From: Pollutimonas sp963712655
GTDB taxonomy: Bacteria; Pseudomonadota; Gammaproteobacteria; Burkholderiales; Burkholderiaceae_B
Assembly: GCA_963712655.1 (NCBI GenBank)
Contig: CAVQIT010000008.1
Coordinates: 186,001-250,000 of the forward strand
Direction: 5' to 3'
DNA: 64,000 nt
A model generated the notes under the pieces. It had not been told where the DNA came from. It did no database searches and was given only the letters and a program-made list of their open reading frames with translations. The translations under genes and the position numbers were made by a program. Shown here in pieces: positions 1-9,628 of the stretch (positions within the stretch are counted from its first letter, which is position 1; every line of letters starts with the position of its first letter).

Positions 1-1
1 C

Positions 2-223
2 AAGGTATTCATGCTGTGGGGCGCGCATGCGCAAAGCAAGCAGGCCTTGCTGGCCGATAGCCGGGGCGGTCCGATGCAAATATTGACGGCAAACCACCCA
101 TCGCCCTTGTCGGCGCTGCGCCCGCCCAAGCCTTTCATGGGTTGCGGACACTTCGCCCAGGCCAATGCCTGGCTGAAACAACATGGACAAGCAACCATAG
201 ACTGGCCAGGCGCCGGCAACTGA
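2..223 (+). CDS. ung: Uracil-DNA glycosylase, C-terminal part (5' end outside window)
   Basis: This is the last ~73 residues of family 1 uracil-DNA glycosylase, which excises uracil from DNA to start base-excision repair. The reading frame is open from the first bases of the window and begins KVFMLWGAHAQ. The family hallmark HPSPLSA (catalytic His and minor-groove loop) is present, followed by GCGHFAQANAWL, the typical C-terminal helix. The end of the protein, near TIDW, is where this family normally stops, so only the N-terminal portion is missing because of the window edge. No clear terminator follows. Confidence 0.93.
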   Translation, partial: KVFMLWGAHAQSKQALLADSRGGPMQILTANHPSPLSALRPPKPFMGCGHFAQANAWLKQHGQATIDWPGAGN

Positions 224-543
224 AAAAAACGCCTCCTTGTTGCGACGCAACAACACTAGGGGTTTCCCCGAATACGAAATTAAGGCTATACTTCCGGCAC
301 TGCATTTATCAATGCGTCGACATTTTCATACAGCACATGCTGTGTCATAGCAGTTGACTGACTCTTCAGCACCCATGTCGAACGCCATCGCTCCCTGACC
401 CCCGAGCCTTTCGCTGCGTCTTTCAAGACACTACGCTGCACTTTAGGTTGATTCGGTCGGCACGATGCTCCAATCAACCAGCGCTTCGGGCTCACACATC
501 TGCCTGCGCTAGTGTATGCCGTTCACGCGGCAAAGGATCACGC
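224..543. other. Intergenic region / long 5' leader of the helicase gene
   Basis: This 320-base stretch separates ung from the DEAD-box helicase and holds no convincing gene. Short open frames here lack ribosome binding sites and family features. It has a small palindrome, CAGCACATGCTG, near 332, and the helicase ribosome binding site AAAGGA at about 532-537. Cold-inducible RNA helicase genes often have long leaders, so part of it may be transcribed, but I see no decisive promoter or structure. Confidence 0.4.
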
Positions 544-2256
<1,713 letters not shown>

Positions 2257-2305
2257 GCCGTTGATTCAGCATCCGCGGTAGCCGGCCTGGCCTGCCGCCG
2301 CGACA

Positions 2306-2334
2306 AGCCCTGCCACACGCGGGGCTTTTTTTTT
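2306..2334 (+). terminator. Rho-independent terminator after rhlE
   Basis: AGCCCTGC, a five-base loop, then GCGGGGCT (one G-T wobble pair) followed directly by a run of nine T. It lies 50 bases after the helicase stop and ahead of the next plus-strand gene, so it should end rhlE transcription. Confidence 0.85.
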
Positions 2335-2407
2335 GATGCCAGGGCCAGCCGCTACAATAGCGTTTGTATCGTCATCCGGCTTTCATACCAGGCGTCTCCC
2401 AAACACC

Positions 2408-2638
2408 ATGAAACAGCTTGTGCGCAAGCCCTTTTTTCTTGCCCTGCTACTATCCCTGCCGCTGTGGATCGTCTTCAATAACTATATTGTGGCGATAATG
2501 GTGGCGCTGCTTGTCGCCTTTCTGCTTTCCATGTGCCATTCGCTGTATGTGCTTAATCGGGCAAATGCCAAACCGAAAAAACCGGCAACACCCAATGCGC
2601 CCAAGCCGCCGCCCGCCCGGCCCAACGACCGCTCTTGA
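2408..2638 (+). CDS. Small hypothetical inner-membrane protein (76 aa)
   Basis: A short protein starting MKQLVRKPFF with two adjacent hydrophobic stretches (about residues 8-25 and 28-48), separated by a short polar turn, then a basic, proline- and alanine-rich tail (KPKKPATPNAPKPPP). It is predicted to sit in the inner membrane with the tail in the cytoplasm. I do not recognise a named family. The ATG at 2408 is preferred over upstream in-frame starts because those add a non-hydrophobic, non-conserved-looking leader. It ends 5 bases before the methyltransferase reading frame, so the two are probably cotranscribed. Confidence 0.6.
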   Translation: MKQLVRKPFFLALLLSLPLWIVFNNYIVAIMVALLVAFLLSMCHSLYVLNRANAKPKKPATPNAPKPPPARPNDRS

Positions 2639-2643
2639 ACGGC

Positions 2644-3908
2644 ATGGGCGAACACCTCCCACATTCCATGACCATGCATTCATCATCGGCAATTCCCTCC
2701 GGCCTGCCCGCCCTGGATCCCGAATCGGCCCATCACACCCGGGCGGTGGCCGCCATATTGCGCAACAAGTCCAGGCCAGCGATTCCGGCTTCATGCCGTT
2801 CGAGCAATGGATGAACCTGGCGCTCTATGCGCCGGGCCTGGGTTATTACGCCGCGGGCAACACCAAATTCGGCGCCGCCCTGCCAACTGGCGATTTCACC
2901 ACCGCGCCGGAAATGACGCCCTTGTTCGGCCAGGCCTTGGCCAATCAAGTCGCGCAAGTGCTGAATGCCTGCGGATCGGTGCGCATACTCGAATTCGGCG
3001 CGGGCTCGGGCGCACTGGCGGCGGCCATTATTCCGGCCCTGCGTCGATTGGGCATCGAACCCCGTTACCAAATACTTGAAGTGTCAGCCGATTTGCGGGC
3101 GCGGCAGCAACGGCGATTGGCCGAGTTCGAAGCAAGCGTAGACTGGCTCAACGCCTTGCCGGCAGAGTTTTCCGGCTGCGTGCTGGCCAACGAAGTCCTG
3201 GATGCCATGCCTGCGACCCTGTTTCACTGGAACGACGACGGCAAAGTCATGGAGATCGGGGTTCAGCTTGGACGCGATGAAGAAACGGATGCGCAAACCG
3301 TTGCGGCAGAAGGCTTACCAGAGCATAGCGCCGACGATGCCGTACCGGCCTTCGAATTTGCGCAGCGCGAAGCGCATAAACCATTGCACGATGCCGTCGC
3401 CCGGCGCATGCCGCCCCTGCCGGGCTATCGCTCGGAAATCAACCGGCAGGCCGAAGCCTGGGTACTGCAAATGGGCTCCTGGCTCAAGCATGGCGCGGCG
3501 CTGTTGATCGATTACGGCTTCCCGCAACGCGAGTATTATCATCCTCAACGCAGCGAAGGCACATTGATGTGCCACTTTCGCCATCATGCCCATAGCCAGC
3601 CCTTGATATATGCGGGCCTGCAGGACATCACCAGCCATGTCGACTTTACCGCAATGGCCGATGCCGCCCTTGACGGCGGCCTGGGGGTGCTGGGCTATAC
3701 CTCGCAAGCGCGATTCCTGATGAACACGGGCATGCCAGAACTGCTGGCGCAAGCCGACGCCATGGCCCAGCCGCAAACCCTGTCCGCGGTGCAAAAATTG
3801 ATTTCCGAAGCTGAAATGGGCGAGTTGTTCAAAGTGCTGGCTATCGGCCGGGGCATAGCCGAACCGCTTATCGGTTTTACGCGCGGCGATAGGCGCGACC
3901 GCCTGTAG
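2644..3908 (+). CDS. MidA/NDUFAF7-like SAM-dependent methyltransferase (DUF185), apparent frameshift near the N terminus
   Basis: Class I SAM-dependent methyltransferase of the DUF185 family, whose mitochondrial member methylates a complex I subunit. The main frame shows LALYAPGLGYYAAGN, the SAM-binding LEFGAGSGALAAA and LANEVLDAMP, as in the family. The expected N-terminal segment (GLPALDPESAHHTRAVAAIL) is present but in the frame starting at ATG 2644, which hits a stop at about 2812. The family sequence then continues in the other frame from about 2769 (VQASDSGFMPFEQW). One missing base near 2766-2770 would restore a protein of about 421 residues. It may be a sequencing error or a real mutation; a shorter product from the ATG at 2793 is possible but would lack conserved sequence. 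Confidence 0.8.
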
Positions 3909-3942
3909 GCGATTGCCGCCGCGTCATTCCAGTCCCCACTCC

Positions 3943-4111
3943 CCGTCTAGTCCCACTCCGTCTAGTTCCCCCGTCTAGTCCCACTCCGTCTAGTTCCCCC
4001 GTCTAGTCCCACTCCGTCTAGTTCCCCCGTCTAGTCCCACTCCGTCTAGTTCCCCCGTCTAGTTCCCCCGTCTAGTTACCCCCGTCTAGTCCCACTCCGT
4101 CTAGTCCCACT
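3943..4111. repeat. CTAG-rich tandem repeat array
   Basis: Twelve consecutive copies of the core CCGTCTAGT. Two unit types alternate: A is CCGTCTAGTCCCACT (15 bases) and B is CCGTCTAGTTCCC (13 bases). Reading left to right the order is A B A B A B A B B B' A A, where B' (4068-4081) carries one extra base and one substitution. The first four A-B pairs give a 28-base period. The array fills most of the gap between the midA-like gene and the convergent IclR gene, with related CCCCACTCCCC sequence just before it. There is no spacer variation, so it is not a CRISPR. Confidence 0.95.
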
Positions 4112-4145
4112 CCGCATGGAGCCGGAGCCGGGTTCACCATCATGT

Positions 4146-4940
4146 TCAAGGCTGGCCGGCACTCGTCCAGCCGAGATCAGCCGATATCTCGCGCGCGGAT
4201 TTCAGCACCAAGGGCACCAATTTCCGCCTTGTCATCTCGACTGTCCAGCGGGGCAGAGGCACGGCGATGTTGATCGCCCCAACCACTTCCCGCGCGGAAT
4301 TCAGTATGGGCGCGGCAATTGAAATGTCGCCGATAAATGCCTCTTGGTCATTGACCACATATCCTTCAGCGCGAATCCGCACAAGCATGCTTTGCAACTG
4401 CTCGGCATCCGTCACAGTGTATTGGGTCATGGGATCTCGCTTTCCGCGAAGAACGGCCTGGGATTCCCCGGAAGGAAGAAACGCCAGGATCGCACGGCCG
4501 GCCGCCGTGCAAAACGCGGGAAGGCGCGACCCCACATGGAGATTGACGCTGACGGGATGTATGCTGGCATAGCGCGCTATGTACACGATGTCGCGGCCTT
4601 CCAGCTCCATCAAATTTACCGTTTCATTGCATGCCTGGTTCAGGCGCCGCAAATGCGGGTCCGCAACCTTGCGCAGCCCATCGGTGGACAGCACCGTATG
4701 CCCGAACTCCAGCATCCTGCCCGACAAGGTGTATGCCCGCGTCCGGGGATGCTGGCGCAGATAGCCGAGTTCCTTCAAGGTGTGCGTCAATCGTTGCACC
4801 GCACTCTTTTCCAGGGCGGAGCTTTGCACCAGTTCCGTCAGTGTCAATGGCCGCTGCGCCGCATTCAAGCATTCCAGCAACTGAAAACACTTGCCGACCG
4901 ACAGGATGAATTGACGGTCCGGCGCGGCGTGTGGCTCCAT
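4146..4940 (-). CDS. IclR-family transcriptional regulator
   Basis: A 264-residue DNA-binding regulator. The N-terminal winged helix includes LSVGKCFQLLECL and SALEKSAVQRLTHTLKELGYL; the C-terminal IclR effector-binding domain includes FCTAAGRAILAFL and INIAVPLPRW. The ATG at 4940 (MEPHAAPDRQF) is preferred, with AAGGAAGGG upstream; an in-frame TTG at 4979 would add 13 residues. It lies just downstream of, and on the same strand as, the M19 dipeptidase, facing the Bug receptor and oxidase across a palindrome at 6038-6057. It probably controls this small catabolic locus in response to an unknown acid or amino-acid-derived ligand. Confidence 0.9.
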   Translation of the reverse strand: MEPHAAPDRQFILSVGKCFQLLECLNAAQRPLTLTELVQSSALEKSAVQRLTHTLKELGYLRQHPRTRAYTLSGRMLEFGHTVLSTDGLRKVADPHLRRLNQACNETVNLMELEGRDIVYIARYASIHPVSVNLHVGSRLPAFCTAAGRAILAFLPSGESQAVLRGKRDPMTQYTVTDAEQLQSMLVRIRAEGYVVNDQEAFIGDISIAAPILNSAREVVGAINIAVPLPRWTVEMTRRKLVPLVLKSAREISADLGWTSAGQP

Positions 4941-4991
4941 GTCCGCTATCCCTTCCTTGGTATCGTCTTGCGTAATCAAGTTATGTCGCTT

Positions 4992-5993
4992 CTAGCCCCA
5001 TACCTGCCTGAAGGCCCGCAGAAAATTGCCGCCGGCAATGCCGTCGATTTCTGCGGAAGTAAATCCCGCCTGATCCAGCGCTTGCAATATCAGGGGAAAT
5101 TCTCGCGGCGTAGGAGTCTGTTTCGGATAGCGGTCGGCCAGGCGGTTGCCGAACGCATTAATGAACACGCCTGCCGCGCCCGGATAGTTGCGGCTTAGAT
5201 CCAGTATCGCTTCCACTTCCCGGGGGCTTTGAACGCACGCGAAATCCGTACCGATACCCACGTGCTCCAGACCCACCATCTGGCCTATGTAACGCACATG
5301 GCGCAAGAAATTTTCCAATGAAGGAGGCTGGGCGGGATCGCCGCTCCAGTTCAGAAAGCCGTGGATGCTGGCGCCGATTACACCACCGGTTTCAGCCACG
5401 GCGCGTATCGACTCATCGGTCTTGTTGCGCACGCGGTCATCCAGCGACTTGGCGTTGGCATGGGTCAGGAATACGGGCTGTTTCGATGCGGCGGCGGCCT
5501 CCAGGACAGTCGTTTCGGAGCAATGGCTAAGATCGATAGCCATGCCGACGCTGTTCATTTCGGCAACCACCTCGTATCCGAACTTCGTCAATCCGCCGCC
5601 ACGCGTTTCGCCGCAGCCGTCCGCGATGAAATTGGCCTCGTTATAGGTCAGTTGCCCGACACGCAGGCCCATGGCATGGAAGGCGCGGACACGATCCAGC
5701 TTCGCCTCGAGCGGCATCAGATTCTGAAAGCCCATGATCAGCCCGGTCTTGCCCTCGGCTTTCGCGGCGGCTATGTCATCGGCGCGCAACACCAGCTTCC
5801 ATCCCGAATCGGGCTTGGCTACTACCGACAGCCACTGCGCCATCGCGTCGAATGCCGGTACGAAGCCCTTGGTATAGGGAGCGATGGTTACGTTGGCCGC
5901 GGTGACCCCGCCCGTCCGCAGTGGTTCAGGATCGCCATCGCCATGAAACACCAGGCCATCGATGACAATGCGCCCAGAAGAACCTGCATTCAT
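4992..5993 (-). CDS. Membrane dipeptidase (peptidase family M19)
   Basis: A 333-residue zinc-dependent dipeptidase of the renal dipeptidase family, which hydrolyses dipeptides and tolerates D-residues at the C-terminal position. Recognisable segments include MAIDLSHCSETTVLEAA, PVFLTHANAKSLDDRVRN, GGVIGASIHGFLNW and HVGIGTDFACV. The usual N-terminal metal motif DGHNDLP is not seen; the protein starts with IDGLVFHGDGDPEPL, as in a diverged subgroup, so metal binding there is uncertain. No lipoprotein or signal sequence is visible, so it is probably cytoplasmic. The ATG has a purine-rich AAGGGGAAAAA just upstream. The neighbouring DadA-like oxidase suggests joint use of a peptide containing a D-amino acid (inference). 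Confidence 0.87.
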   Translation of the reverse strand: MNAGSSGRIVIDGLVFHGDGDPEPLRTGGVTAANVTIAPYTKGFVPAFDAMAQWLSVVAKPDSGWKLVLRADDIAAAKAEGKTGLIMGFQNLMPLEAKLDRVRAFHAMGLRVGQLTYNEANFIADGCGETRGGGLTKFGYEVVAEMNSVGMAIDLSHCSETTVLEAAAASKQPVFLTHANAKSLDDRVRNKTDESIRAVAETGGVIGASIHGFLNWSGDPAQPPSLENFLRHVRYIGQMVGLEHVGIGTDFACVQSPREVEAILDLSRNYPGAAGVFINAFGNRLADRYPKQTPTPREFPLILQALDQAGFTSAEIDGIAGGNFLRAFRQVWG

Positions 5994-6037
5994 TTTTTCC
6001 CCTTGCTCACAATTAAATTAAACATAAATTATCTCAA

Positions 6038-6057
6038 TGCAATATATTAATATTGCA
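6038..6057. promoter_or_regulatory. Palindromic operator in the dipeptidase/Bug divergent promoter
   Basis: TGCAATAT, four bases, ATATTGCA: a perfect 8+8 inverted repeat in an AT-rich 142-base divergent region. It is the natural candidate binding site for the IclR regulator encoded at 4146-4940. Assignment to IclR is inferred from position only. Confidence 0.6.
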
Positions 6058-6135
6058 CAACAATATCATATGGGATAACCTTCGCCAGGGCAATCGCCGC
6101 CATCGGATTTTTGGCAAACTTATCAGGAGACTAAA

Positions 6136-7113
6136 ATGCTCAAACAGCTCACGGCTCTCGCTTCCATCTGCATCTTCTCGGCCGCAATCGCGCCGCTGGC
6201 GCAAGCGGCGGACGACTATCCATCCAGGCCAGTCCGCATCGTGGTGGCTTATCCGCCCGGAGGCAGCACCGACATCGCCGCGCGTCTGCTGGCGGAACGC
6301 CTGGGCGCGGCCATGAAACAGACTTTCGTGGTCGAGAACCGCCCCGGCGCGGGCGGGGTCATCGGCGCCTCCACGGTCGCCAAAGCCGCCCCCGACGGCT
6401 ATACATTGCTTTTTGCCGCGACGCCCGAGCTGGCCATCGCCGGCCTGACCACAAAAAACCTGCCGTACAATCCCACCAAGGATTTCGCGCCTATCTCCCA
6501 GGTAGGACAAGTGCCCTTCATATTGGTGGCCAACAATGACTTCCCGCCCAAGGACGTGAAATCGCTGATCAGCTACGCCAAGGAAAATCCGGGAAAGATC
6601 AATTTTTCTTCGTTCGGCAACAACACATCGAATCATTTGGGCGGAGAACTCTTTGCGGTCCAGGCCGGCATCCAGATGACGCACATTCCCTACCGCGGCA
6701 GCGCCCCGTCGCTCACCGACCTGATGGGCGGCCAGGTGCAGATTACTTTCGACACGATCACGGCGGTACTGCCGTTGATCCAGTCGGGTAAAGTCACCCC
6801 GCTGGCCGTTGCGACGGCCGAGCGCTCGCCGCTGGTTCCGGACTTGCCGACAATATCCGAAAGCGGCGTTCCCGGTTATGCTGCGGGAACCTGGTTCGGT
6901 GTGCTCGCGCCGGCCGGCACGCCCAGCCCCATCATCGAAAAACTTTCAGCCTCCATGCGCGAAATCATCAACTCCGAAGACATAAAAAAGCAGTTCGCCA
7001 GCCGCGGCATCGATCCTTTGGCCAGTACGCCTGACGCTTTCCGCACGTTCCTGCAAGGCGAAATCAAGAAATGGACCGACGCCTCGAAGAAAATCAAGAT
7101 CGAGGCAAACTGA
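6136..7113 (+). CDS. Bug-family (tripartite tricarboxylate transporter) periplasmic solute receptor
   Basis: A 325-residue exported binding protein. A signal peptide of about 24 residues ends in AQA before ADDYPSRPVRIVV; then come the family signature VAYPPGGSTDIAARLLAE and PGAGGVIGASTVAKAAPDGYT. Such receptors bind carboxylates or amino acids in the periplasm and are very numerous in Alcaligenaceae, often without linked TctA/TctB membrane genes, as here. The ribosome binding site CAGGAG lies 6 bases before the ATG. It ends 2 bases before the FAD oxidase, implying cotranscription and a shared substrate. Confidence 0.93.
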   Translation: MLKQLTALASICIFSAAIAPLAQAADDYPSRPVRIVVAYPPGGSTDIAARLLAERLGAAMKQTFVVENRPGAGGVIGASTVAKAAPDGYTLLFAATPELAIAGLTTKNLPYNPTKDFAPISQVGQVPFILVANNDFPPKDVKSLISYAKENPGKINFSSFGNNTSNHLGGELFAVQAGIQMTHIPYRGSAPSLTDLMGGQVQITFDTITAVLPLIQSGKVTPLAVATAERSPLVPDLPTISESGVPGYAAGTWFGVLAPAGTPSPIIEKLSASMREIINSEDIKKQFASRGIDPLASTPDAFRTFLQGEIKKWTDASKKIKIEAN

Positions 7114-7115
7114 TC

Positions 7116-8372
7116 ATGCAGGGCAAGGAAAAAGACGACATCGCTATTATCGGTGCGGGCATCGTCGGGTTGTGCACCGCCTATGCCTTGCGCCGTGCGG
7201 GCCATAGGGTCACCGTATTCGACCCCAACCCGCCGGGTTCGCAATGCTCGGCGGGCAACGCCGGCGCGCTTTCGTCGCGCTCCGTTGCGCCGCTGGCGAT
7301 GCCGGGCGTACTGAAGACGGCGCTATCCATGCTGCTCGATCCTTCCAGTGCGCTGCATGTCCCTTTTTCTTACTGGCTGCAATCGGCGCCGTGGCTTGCC
7401 GCTTTCGTGCGCGCGGCCAAGCCCCGGCGCGTACAGCAAATCGCCAATGCGCTGGACGCTTTGCTCGCGTCGTCGGTGCAAGCGCATGCGGAACTCGCCG
7501 CCGAAATCGGCTGCCCGGAACTTGTACGCCGCAGCGGCCAGTTGCATGTCTATCCCGGCGAACGCGAGTACCGCAAGGATAGCGGCTCGTGGGAACTCAA
7601 GCGCGCCCATGGCCTGCGGTTCGATCCGGTGGACGCCGCCGGCATACGCGAGCTCGAGCCTTCGGTCGGTCCGGCCTATCGGTACGGCGTTTTCCTGCCG
7701 GACGAAGGCTGGATGGCCAACCCGCTGCGCTACGCGCAGATGATAGCCGCCGCCTTGCGCGGCATGGACACCCCTTTCATCACCGCGGCGATCAGCACAA
7801 TGCGCCGCGACGCAGGCCACTGGACCCTGGGCGACGGAAGCCGGCAATGGACTGCTGGCAAGGTGATTGTGTGCGCGGGGATATGGTCGCGGCCGCTGCT
7901 GGCCGCCCAGGGCCATACGGTGCCTCTCGAAAGTCAGCGCGGATATCACCTGAACATCGAGAAGCCCAACATCGCATTGTCCCGCGTGGTCGTTCTGGCA
8001 GACCGCAAAGTGTTCATCACCCCCATGGAGACTGGCCTGCGCATGGCGGGAACCGTGGAGTTCGCGGGCCTGGAGCGGCCGATGAATCGGCCCAGGGCGA
8101 TGCTGCTCGCCCGCCACGCCACCGCCGGACTGCCGGATTTGAGCATTGATGCGCCAACGATGTGGATGGGCCATCGGCCCTGCCTGCCCGACTCGCTGCC
8201 CGTACTGGGCGCCGTGCCGGATCGGGAAAATTTGTGGTGCGCCTTCGGACACGGGCACCTGGGGCTCACTGGTTCAGTCAATACCGGCCGGCTGATTGCG
8301 CGCGCCATGAGCGGCCAGGCCACGCACGCGGAATTGGCGCCTTTTGCCATCGACAGATTCAAGCCGAAATAA
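7116..8372 (+). CDS. FAD-dependent oxidoreductase, D-amino-acid dehydrogenase (DadA) type
   Basis: A 418-residue flavoprotein of the DAO superfamily. The N-terminal Rossmann motif IIGAGIVGLCTAYALRRAG is followed by the FAD-binding acidic residue in VTVFD. The C-terminal HRPCLPDSLPVLGAV and FGHGHLGLTGSVNTGRLIA match DadA and related glycine/D-amino-acid oxidases. It would oxidatively deaminate a D- or secondary amino acid. The ATG at 7116 follows the upstream stop by two bases. With the M19 dipeptidase and Bug receptor it forms a plausible peptide or D-amino-acid uptake and oxidation unit. The exact substrate cannot be read from sequence. Confidence 0.88.
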   Translation: MQGKEKDDIAIIGAGIVGLCTAYALRRAGHRVTVFDPNPPGSQCSAGNAGALSSRSVAPLAMPGVLKTALSMLLDPSSALHVPFSYWLQSAPWLAAFVRAAKPRRVQQIANALDALLASSVQAHAELAAEIGCPELVRRSGQLHVYPGEREYRKDSGSWELKRAHGLRFDPVDAAGIRELEPSVGPAYRYGVFLPDEGWMANPLRYAQMIAAALRGMDTPFITAAISTMRRDAGHWTLGDGSRQWTAGKVIVCAGIWSRPLLAAQGHTVPLESQRGYHLNIEKPNIALSRVVVLADRKVFITPMETGLRMAGTVEFAGLERPMNRPRAMLLARHATAGLPDLSIDAPTMWMGHRPCLPDSLPVLGAVPDRENLWCAFGHGHLGLTGSVNTGRLIARAMSGQATHAELAPFAIDRFKPK

Positions 8373-8480
8373 GCCAGGCAGGCCAAACGCCGCAAACAGC
8401 TTGCCTGAGCGGCGCGGCTGAAGCCGCATAAAACAGCCTTGCACTCGGCCGCGAATAACTGAACCTATTGCAAACCTATC

Positions 8481-8500
8481 ATGCGCCGCTTGCGGCGCAT
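8481..8500. repeat. Perfect GC-rich palindrome near the 3' end of cca
   Basis: ATGCGCCGC, TT, GCGGCGCAT. It lies between the convergent oxidase and cca genes, 7 bases past the cca stop, and could fold into a strong hairpin in the cca transcript. There is no T-run, so a classical intrinsic terminator is not supported. A related GCGGCGCATGCGCCGC palindrome occurs at 15423-15438. Confidence 0.6.
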
Positions 8501-8506
8501 CGCAGC

Positions 8507-9628
8507 CTATCCCAGGGAAAGCTGCTCCAGCGCCCGCCAGCGGGCCTGGCGCAATTCTTCCTTGATGCGCTGGGGCTGGCCCTGCAGTGTTTGGGCAATG
8601 GCGCCGGCATCGATGGAGCGAATGGCATGGACCCGCGCGCGCCAGGCATCCTGGTCCACATCATGCACGCAAGCCGCCGCCGCGACCAGATCCAGAAAGC
8701 GCGCGGGCTTGCGCAAAGCGTCGCAGCGTTCCATCAAGTCCAGGCATGCGGCCGCGCCCAACCCCGATCCTTCGGCCGGGACGACGGATTCCGCCCCGGC
8801 GCCGGCCAGCAGCGTCGGCAAAAGCCGGGCATAGTCCTGGCAATCGCCGGGGGCCCGCACACGCGAGCCTATGCTTTCCGGCGCCGCAGATACATGGCAT
8901 AGCAAGGCGAAACGCGCCGCCAGGCCCAGATCGGCCAAAGCCGCGCGCTCCAGCGCTTGCGCTACAGGCGCCGAAAAATTCAGGCCAGGCAATATCCGGG
9001 GCAAGGCGCCCGCGTCGGCCAAGACCTCGAACATGCGGCCTGGCCTATCGGTCAGCAGGCCTTTGGCCATTTCGCGCCAGACGCGTTCGGGAACCAGGGC
9101 ATCGACCTCGCCCTCGTTCACCAACTGCCGCGCCAGGCCCATTGTTTCCGGCGCGATGGAAAAATCGTGAAACCTTGCGGCAAACCGCGCCAGCCGCAGC
9201 AAACGCACCGGATCTTCGACAAAGGCCCGCCCCACATGCCTGAGTACTTTATTCTTGATATCGGCCTGGCCATCCAGCGGATCGATCAGCCGCCCATCGA
9301 GCGCCTGCGCAATGGCATTAACCGTCAAGTCCCGCCGCCGCAGATCGTCTTCCAGGCTGACATCGGCGCCCGTATAAAAAGTGAAACCCTTATAGCCGCG
9401 CCCGGATTTGCGCTCGGTGCGGGCCAGCGCGTACTCCTCTTTGGTGCCGGGGTGCAGGAAAACCGGAAAATCGCCGCCCACTGGAATGAAGCCACGCCCG
9501 GCCATGAGTTCAGGCGTGGCGCCCACGACTACCCAGTCTCGATCCCCGGCAGGCAGCCCAAGCAGCGCGTCGCGCACCGCGCCGCCCACAATATACACAG
9601 TCAGCCCCTGAACAACGGGGTCCGTCAT
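8507..9628 (-). CDS. cca: CCA tRNA nucleotidyltransferase
   Basis: A 373-residue class II nucleotidyltransferase that builds or repairs the 3'-CCA end of tRNA. The head domain begins YIVGGAVRDALLGLPAGDRDWVVVG, with the catalytic acidic pair in DRD, then ALARTERKSGRGYKGF and RRRDLTVNAIA, and the template helix region KVLRHVGRAFVEDPVRLLRLARFAARF. It is shorter than E. coli Cca (about 412 aa) and I do not see a clear HD phosphohydrolase motif, so the extra phosphatase activities may be absent. Its ATG overlaps the stop of the lytic transglycosylase by 4 bases (ATGA), so the two are translationally coupled. Confidence 0.94.
   Translation of the reverse strand: MTDPVVQGLTVYIVGGAVRDALLGLPAGDRDWVVVGATPELMAGRGFIPVGGDFPVFLHPGTKEEYALARTERKSGRGYKGFTFYTGADVSLEDDLRRRDLTVNAIAQALDGRLIDPLDGQADIKNKVLRHVGRAFVEDPVRLLRLARFAARFHDFSIAPETMGLARQLVNEGEVDALVPERVWREMAKGLLTDRPGRMFEVLADAGALPRILPGLNFSAPVAQALERAALADLGLAARFALLCHVSAAPESIGSRVRAPGDCQDYARLLPTLLAGAGAESVVPAEGSGLGAAACLDLMERCDALRKPARFLDLVAAAACVHDVDQDAWRARVHAIRSIDAGAIAQTLQGQPQRIKEELRQARWRALEQLSLG

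Noticed and set aside
3943..4111. Possible CRISPR array
   Set aside because: Units are contiguous, with no unique spacers, and no cas genes are nearby.
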